Assembly (NCBI RefSeq): GCF_900101745.1
Contig: NZ_FNAD01000007.1
Span: 1 to 64,000, forward strand
DNA from: Glycomyces harbinensis
Lineage (GTDB): Bacteria; Actinomycetota; Actinomycetes; Mycobacteriales; Micromonosporaceae
Direction of reading: 5' to 3'
DNA: 64,000 nt
Shown: positions 59,453 through 64,000 of the stretch, piece by piece
How the letters are laid out: the number at the start of each line of letters is the position of its first letter
Position numbering within the stretch: the stretch's first letter is position 1
The notes under the pieces: generated by a model
Told to the model about the DNA's origin: nothing
Databases searched by the model: none
Seen by the model: only the letters and a program-made list of their open reading frames with translations
Program-made: the position numbers and the translations under genes

Positions 59453-60784
59453 CTACTGGGCCAGGATCTCCCGGCTCAGCTCGTCCATCTCCTCGAAGAC
59501 GTCAGCGTCGCGCTCGAACAGGAAGTACGCCTCGCTGAGCGGGCCCACGGCCGCGCCCACCTCCTCGCCGCGACCGAACGCGGGCGACTCGAACAGCGTG
59601 CCCGCCTCGAACTGGTCGGTGAACGGGGAGACGTCGATCCCCTGGGCGCTCAACGCCTCCGAAGTGACCTCCATCGAGGAGGAGATCGACGGGAAGAACG
59701 TCCCGTCGGCCCCGGCGACGTCCTGGCACTCGGGGGAGTTCATGTAGGAGATCCACGCGAAGGCCTCGTCGGGGTGCTCGGTGCCGGCCCAGATCGAGTC
59801 CGCGTTGGAGTTCGACAGGCCCCGGCGCTCGCCCTCGGGGCCGATCACGCTCGGGGCGATGCCCACGTTCAGGCCCTCGGTGCCGAAGAAGCTCGTGGCG
59901 TTCCACGACCCCGACTGCACGATCGCGGCGCTGCCGGAACCGAGCTGCTCGACCTGCCCGAGCGTGAACTCCCCGTCCTCGGGGGTCAGGCCCCGCTCGG
60001 CGAGTCCGCGCAGGTACTCCGCCGTCGCCACGTAGCGCGGGTCGGAGTACTGGAGGGTGGTCGGCCAGTTCTCCTCGTCGCCGAGGGTCCACCCCGTGGT
60101 CGAGGCGAAGTTCGCCCAGGTGTCCTGGCCGTTGACGCCGCCGGAGCCGAGCGAGTTGATGCCGTAGACCGCGACGTTCTCGGCGTCGAAGCCCGGCTCG
60201 TCGCCGCGGACGCCGTTCTCGTCCACGGTCAGGCGCGCGATGACGTCCTCGAAGGTGCCGCCGTCCTCGGGGTTCCACGTCATGTTCATGACGTCGTCCA
60301 CCGTCAGTCCGGCGTCGGCGAGCATGTCCGCGTTGTAGTAGAACGCGACCGTCGCCCAGTCCTTCGGGATGCCGTACAGCGAGCCGTCGGTGTAGGTCCA
60401 GGTGTCGATGCCGACCGCGATCTGGTCGATGTCGTAACCGGTCTGCTCGATGTAGTCGTCGAGGGGCAGGAGCTGCCCCTGGGAGGTGTACTCCGGATAG
60501 TTGTTCATGTGGTCCATGAACGTGTCGGGGGCGTTGCCGGCGACGAAGCCCGCGGTGAGCTTCGTCCAGTAGTCGTCCCACGCGTACTGGGAGATCTCGA
60601 CCTGGACGCCGGGATTGGCCTCCTCGAACGCGGGAACGCACTGCTCCCAGGACACGGCCTGCTTGTCGTCCCACGTCCACCACTGGATCGTCACGCCGTC
60701 CTCGTCGGACGCACTGCTGCATCCTGAGGCGGCGACGACGGTGCAGGCGGCGGTGGCGGCGACCAGTCGGAAGGGTTTCTTCAT
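59453..60784 (-). CDS. Orphan sugar-binding lipoprotein of an ABC importer
   Basis: 443 residues; lipoprotein signal MKKPFRLVAATAACTVVAASGC with lipobox AASGC. Family 1 binding fold: VTIQWWTWDDKQAVSWEQCVPAFEEANPGVQVEISQYAWDDYWTKLTAGFVAGNAPDTF, GIPKDWATVAFYYNADMLADAGL and DEAFAWISYMNSPECQ. No permease or ATPase gene is next to it. It must serve a transporter encoded elsewhere or act as a sensor. It is divergent from the MerR gene, and its start lies about 100 bases from that gene's operator. Confidence 0.9.
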   Translation of the reverse strand: MKKPFRLVAATAACTVVAASGCSSASDEDGVTIQWWTWDDKQAVSWEQCVPAFEEANPGVQVEISQYAWDDYWTKLTAGFVAGNAPDTFMDHMNNYPEYTSQGQLLPLDDYIEQTGYDIDQIAVGIDTWTYTDGSLYGIPKDWATVAFYYNADMLADAGLTVDDVMNMTWNPEDGGTFEDVIARLTVDENGVRGDEPGFDAENVAVYGINSLGSGGVNGQDTWANFASTTGWTLGDEENWPTTLQYSDPRYVATAEYLRGLAERGLTPEDGEFTLGQVEQLGSGSAAIVQSGSWNATSFFGTEGLNVGIAPSVIGPEGERRGLSNSNADSIWAGTEHPDEAFAWISYMNSPECQDVAGADGTFFPSISSSMEVTSEALSAQGIDVSPFTDQFEAGTLFESPAFGRGEEVGAAVGPLSEAYFLFERDADVFEEMDELSREILAQ

Positions 60785-60888
60785 GCCGTCAAGTATTCCC
60801 CCTCCGCGGGCCGACGCAGAATGGGGTTCTCGCCGCCGCGCCTGGACGATCCGACTCCGCATGGCGCCGCAGGTCGGAGGCCACGGGC

Positions 60889-60919
60889 TTGACCGTGCCG
60901 CAGCGGCATGGTCTTTACT
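60889..60919 (+). promoter_or_regulatory. MerR-type promoter/operator of the MerR gene
   Basis: -35 TTGACC (60889-60894) and -10 TTTACT (60914-60919) are 19 bases apart, the over-long spacer typical of MerR-controlled promoters. The spacer is covered by an inverted repeat with 11-base arms, 60891-60901 and 60903-60913, with one mismatch. Confidence 0.85.
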
Positions 60920-60950
60920 GGGACTTTCGGCCGAAGGCGAGGAGACGACC

Positions 60951-61664
60951 ATGGCCTGGAGCACCCGCGAGATCGCCGACCTGGCCGGCACCAGCCTCCG
61001 GGCGGTGCGCCACTACCACGAGGTCGGCCTGCTCGAAGAACCCGAGCGACTTCCCAACGGCTACAAGCAGTACGGCGTCGCCCACCTCGTCAGACTCCTG
61101 CGGATCAAGCGGCTCGCCGACCTCGGCCTCTCCCTGCCGCAGATCGCCGCCATGGGCGAGGACGACGGCCACCCCGAGCAGGCGCTGCGGACCCTCGACG
61201 CCGAACTCGGGGCCACCATCGAACGCCTCCAGCGCATCCGGGTCGAACTCGGCGCGATCCTGCACCGGTCCGCGCCCACCGACCTCCCCCCGGAGTTCGC
61301 GCCCGCGACCAACCGGAGAGGACTCTCGGACACCGACCGGTCCCTCGTCGTCGTCATGTCGCGGGTCCTCGGCCCGCGCGCCGTCCAGGGCTACGCCGAC
61401 CTGCTGAACGACACGCCCCCCGGCCCCGCCGACCACGAGTTCGACCGCCTGCCGCCCGACGCCGACGAGGCCGCCCGCATCGCACTGGCCGAACGCCTCG
61501 TCCCCTTCGCGCGCGAGCTCCGCGACCGCTACCCGGAGGTCAACGACCTCACCGACGCCCCGCACAGCGCCGAGTTCGTCAAGCGGTCGATCGGCGACAC
61601 CCTCAGGGCCCTCTACAACCCCGCGCAGCTCGACGTCATGCGGCGCATCCACGACCTCATGTGA
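60951..61664 (+). CDS. MerR-family regulator
   Basis: 237 residues; GGCGAGGAG precedes the ATG. The winged helix-turn-helix is at 1-70: STREIADLAGTSLRAVRHYHEVGLLEEPERLPNGYKQYGVAHLVRLLRIKRLADLGLSLPQIAAM. A dimerisation helix follows (RTLDAELGATIERLQRIRVELGAIL), then an effector domain of about 130 residues that I cannot assign to a ligand; it lacks a metal-binding Cys set. Matching operators lie before this gene and before the exported hydrolase gene at 61770, so it likely activates both. Confidence 0.93.
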   Translation: MAWSTREIADLAGTSLRAVRHYHEVGLLEEPERLPNGYKQYGVAHLVRLLRIKRLADLGLSLPQIAAMGEDDGHPEQALRTLDAELGATIERLQRIRVELGAILHRSAPTDLPPEFAPATNRRGLSDTDRSLVVVMSRVLGPRAVQGYADLLNDTPPGPADHEFDRLPPDADEAARIALAERLVPFARELRDRYPEVNDLTDAPHSAEFVKRSIGDTLRALYNPAQLDVMRRIHDLM

Positions 61665-61691
61665 TCTCGTTCATGAAACCGTCCCGAGCGC

Positions 61692-61722
61692 TTGACCATG
61701 CCGCAGCGGCATGGCCTGGACT
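61692..61722 (+). promoter_or_regulatory. MerR-type promoter/operator of the exported hydrolase gene
   Basis: -35 TTGACC (61692-61697) and -10 TGGACT (61717-61722) with a 19-base spacer. The spacer carries nearly the same inverted repeat as the MerR promoter (61694-61704 and 61706-61716, one mismatch). The core CATGCCGCAGCGGCATG is perfect. Confidence 0.82.
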
Positions 61723-61769
61723 GTGGTCATAACCCCGCAAGAGGGGCGAAACCACAGGAGGGGAATGAC

Positions 61770-63287
61770 ATGAGACGACGACGCATCGCAGTCGCCGGAG
61801 TGGCGCTGGCCGCCGCCGGGGGACTCGCGGCGACGCTCGCGGTCCTGCCGGCCGCCGCCGAGGAGGACGAGCAGAGCGCGGTCGCATGGGGCGCGTGCCC
61901 CGAGGACGTCCCCGGCGCGGAGCGGATGGAGTGCGCCACCGTCCCCGTGCCGCTCGACTACGACGCACCCGACGGGGACGCCATCGACGTGATGATCTCC
62001 CGCCTCGCCAGTACGAACCCCGAGGAGCGGCGCGGCGCGCTGCTACTCAACCCGGGCGGGCCCGGCGGCGCGGGCCTGGGCCAGCCGGTCGAGATGGCCG
62101 ACCTCGGCCTGCCCGACAGCGTCACCGACGCCTACGACCTCATCGGCATGGACCCCCGCGGCGTCGGCCACTCGACGCCGGTGAGCTGCGGCTTCACCGA
62201 AGGCGGGGCCTACCGCGGCAACGTCCCGCCGTACGCGGCCGACGACGCCGCGGTCGACGCGCAGGCCGAGATCGCCGAGGCGGTCGCCGACCAGTGCGCC
62301 GCGGCCGACACCGAAGGCCTCCTGCCGCACATCAGCACCGCCAACACGGCGCGGGACATCGACGCCGTTCGGGCCGCGCTCGGCGAGGACGAGCTCAGCT
62401 ACTACGGCGCCTCCTACGGCTCCACCCTCGGCGCGGCCTACGCCTCGCTGTTCCCCGACACGAGCGGCCGGGTCGTGCTCGACAGCAACACCGGCGGCAC
62501 CGCCTTCGACTACGAGGACCAGCGCCGCTGGGGCAGCGACTTCGGGCCGAACTTCCAGCACTTCGCCGAATGGGCGGCCGAACGCGACGACGGCTACGGC
62601 CTCGGCGGGACCCCCGAAGCGGTGCGGGAGACCTTCTTCGCGCTCGCCGAGCAGCTCGACGAGCAGCCTGTCGCCGAGTACGACGGCGCGATGTTCCGGT
62701 TCGTCGTGTTCGTCTCGCTCTACAGCGAGGGCTCGTTCCCCGGGGCCGCCCGGCTCTGGCAGTCGCTGGCCGCCGGCGACGCGGCCGCCGCCTCCCGCCT
62801 GGGCGGCGAACTGGACGTCCCGGCCTCCACTAAGGATGGTTCTGATGGTGCGGTCCTGGCCTACGACAACGCCTGGTCCGCGTACCTCGCCGTGACGTGC
62901 AACGACTCCGACTGGCCGGAGGACCTGGCGGTCTACCGCGAGAACGCGGCCGCCGACCGCGAGGCGTACCCGATGTTCGGCGGGGCCGGCGCGAACGTCA
63001 TGCCGTGCGCCTTCTGGAGCGACGAACCCGCCGAGCCGGAGGTCCCGATCACCGACGAGGGCCCGCAGAACGTGCTCATCGTGCAGAACCTGCTCGACGT
63101 CGCCACCCCGTACGCGGGTGCCGAGATCAACCGCGAGGCGTTCGGCGACCGGTCGCGCCTCGTCAGCGTCGACGGCTTCGGCCACGGCGTCTACGTGTAC
63201 GGCGGCAACGCGTGCGCGCTGAACACCGCCACGGCGTTCCTGGTCGACGGCGAGATGCCCGAGTCCGACGTCCGCTGCGAGGCCTAG
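61770..63287 (+). CDS. Exported alpha/beta hydrolase (TAP-like tripeptidyl aminopeptidase family)
   Basis: 505 residues with a Sec signal (MRRRRIAVAGVALAAAGGLAATLAVLPAAA). ACAGGAGGGGAATGAC lies before ATG 61770. Fold features: LLLNPGGPGGAGLG (oxyanion region) near residue 95, DLIGMDPRGVGHS near 125, nucleophile elbow GASYGS near 215, and in the C-terminal TAP-like part VLIVQNLLDVATPYAGAE (Asp) and DGFGHGVYVYGGN (His) with Cys residues for disulphides. Relatives are Streptomyces SlpD/SlpE and tripeptidyl aminopeptidases. Its MerR-type promoter ties it to the upstream regulator, so it may act on a peptide or peptide-like compound outside the cell. Confidence 0.9.
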   Translation: MRRRRIAVAGVALAAAGGLAATLAVLPAAAEEDEQSAVAWGACPEDVPGAERMECATVPVPLDYDAPDGDAIDVMISRLASTNPEERRGALLLNPGGPGGAGLGQPVEMADLGLPDSVTDAYDLIGMDPRGVGHSTPVSCGFTEGGAYRGNVPPYAADDAAVDAQAEIAEAVADQCAAADTEGLLPHISTANTARDIDAVRAALGEDELSYYGASYGSTLGAAYASLFPDTSGRVVLDSNTGGTAFDYEDQRRWGSDFGPNFQHFAEWAAERDDGYGLGGTPEAVRETFFALAEQLDEQPVAEYDGAMFRFVVFVSLYSEGSFPGAARLWQSLAAGDAAAASRLGGELDVPASTKDGSDGAVLAYDNAWSAYLAVTCNDSDWPEDLAVYRENAAADREAYPMFGGAGANVMPCAFWSDEPAEPEVPITDEGPQNVLIVQNLLDVATPYAGAEINREAFGDRSRLVSVDGFGHGVYVYGGNACALNTATAFLVDGEMPESDVRCEA

Positions 63288-63441
63288 GACCGCGACGCGC
63301 CCGCCGCGCTCATGCGGCGGGTGCGTCGGAACGTCCAGGCGGGGAAGCGATTTGCGGCTTCTCGCGAATGGAACGGCGCTTTAGCGTCGATATGCCCGGG
63401 CGCCGGCCGGTTCCCGGGGTTCTCCATTCGAGGAGTGGTTC

Positions 63442-64000
63442 ATGAGCATCAGCACGGGACGACGGCGTCCCCTCGGATTGCTGGCCGCGGCGGCGGTGGC
63501 CGGGGCGGCCAGCCTCGTCGCGGCCGCCGGACCCGCTTACGCCGCAGGGACGCACAGCGTGTCCTCACCGGACGGATCGATCACCTTCACCGTCACCGAC
63601 CAGCCCGACGGCTCGCTCACCTACGAGGTGACGGCCGGTACCACCGCGATCTTCGAGGAGTCGCCCCTCGGCATCACCACCGACGAGGTCGACTTCGCAG
63701 AAGGCCTCGCCTTCGCCGCGGAATCCCGCACATCGATCGACGAGACCTACACGCTCCCCGCCGGAACCGACCCGAGCTACACGAACCGGGCCGAGGAACT
63801 GGTCCTGGAGTACACCAAGGACGGCGAGACCATGGAACTCGTCGTCCGCGCCTACGACGACGGCGTGGCCTACCGCTACCGCCTCCCCGGCGAGGGCGAC
63901 CTGACCGTCACCGGCGAGTCCAGCGGCTTCCGCCTCCCCGCCGGGACCGGCGGCTGGGCCGCCGACTGGAACGGCAACTACGAGCAGGACTACATCTACC
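63442..64000 (+). CDS. Exported GH97-family glycosidase, N-terminal part (runs off the window)
   Basis: 186 residues are visible; GAGGAG lies before the ATG. A Sec signal (about 1-35, ending AGPAYA) is followed by the GH97 N-terminal beta-supersandwich: HSVSSPDGSITFTVTDQPDGSLTYEVTAGTTAIFEESPLGI, VLEYTKDGETMELVVRAYDDGVAYRYRLPG and ESSGFRLPAGTGGWAADWN. GH97 enzymes are calcium-dependent alpha-glucosidases or alpha-galactosidases. The catalytic barrel lies outside the window, so the mechanism and specificity cannot be decided. Confidence 0.85.
   Translation, partial: MSISTGRRRPLGLLAAAAVAGAASLVAAAGPAYAAGTHSVSSPDGSITFTVTDQPDGSLTYEVTAGTTAIFEESPLGITTDEVDFAEGLAFAAESRTSIDETYTLPAGTDPSYTNRAEELVLEYTKDGETMELVVRAYDDGVAYRYRLPGEGDLTVTGESSGFRLPAGTGGWAADWNGNYEQDYIY

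Overview
The window is about 70% G+C, almost fully coding, with strong G/C bias at third codon positions, many GTG starts and GGAGG-type ribosome sites. Its gene families are typical of filamentous actinomycetes: a WhiJ-like XRE/DUF397 pair, an ECF sigma/YCII pair, a PknB-like kinase beside an FHA protein, a YkoEDC thiamine-precursor transporter, and multidomain secreted glycosidases. The genus cannot be fixed from the sequence; a Glycomyces- or Streptomyces-like soil organism is a reasonable guess. I saw no rRNA, tRNA, CRISPR array or intact insertion sequence.

Layout. 1-8.7 kb: the 5' part of a GH2 beta-galactosidase, a lipoprotein, an EamA exporter, tandem secreted SGNH hydrolases, a RecQ helicase with a phosphoribosyltransferase-like tail, and an alkyltransferase-like protein. 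8.7-11.8 kb: a TPP riboswitch followed by ykoE-ykoD-ykoC. 11.8-22.7 kb: a NADAR protein, an MBL-fold hydrolase, a YCII/ECF-sigma operon, a heterodimeric ABC exporter divergent from a TetR regulator, a VOC protein, a methyltransferase, a GNAT enzyme and Tag glycosylase. 22.7-27.2 kb: a 1090-residue exported phosphodiester-glycosidase/phosphoesterase and an LtrA membrane protein.

27.3-41.9 kb is a carbohydrate locus. A LacI-type regulator with two CCGAAA/TTTCGG palindromes is divergent from seven codirectional genes: a 1358-residue exported glycosidase, a GH43 enzyme, a Tat-exported GH127-type enzyme carrying an inserted LamG module, a solute-binding lipoprotein, two ABC permeases and a cytoplasmic GH127. 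The enzyme content points to beta-L-arabinofuranoside-rich plant glycans: polymer cleavage outside, uptake of oligosaccharides, final hydrolysis inside.

42-55 kb holds an inositol-monophosphatase-family enzyme, a TPR protein, a kinase-like phosphotransferase, a small secreted protein beside a transposase remnant, the XRE/DUF397 locus with two unknown small genes, an HxlR/MFS efflux pair, KptA, an FHA protein with a Ser/Thr kinase, and a second MFS exporter.

55.2-59.4 kb is the most unusual region: five tightly packed genes that look like a bacterial ubiquitin-like conjugation system. They encode a protein with a C-terminal E2/RWD-like segment, a JAMM peptidase, an E2-like protein with a candidate Cys, a 66-residue protein ending in Gly-Gly-Ala-Arg-Val-Arg, and a ThiF/E1-like enzyme. 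No recognisable beta-grasp ubiquitin-like protein is encoded. 59.4-64 kb holds an orphan sugar-binding lipoprotein, a MerR regulator whose 19-bp-spacer operator recurs before an exported TAP-like hydrolase, and the start of a GH97 enzyme.
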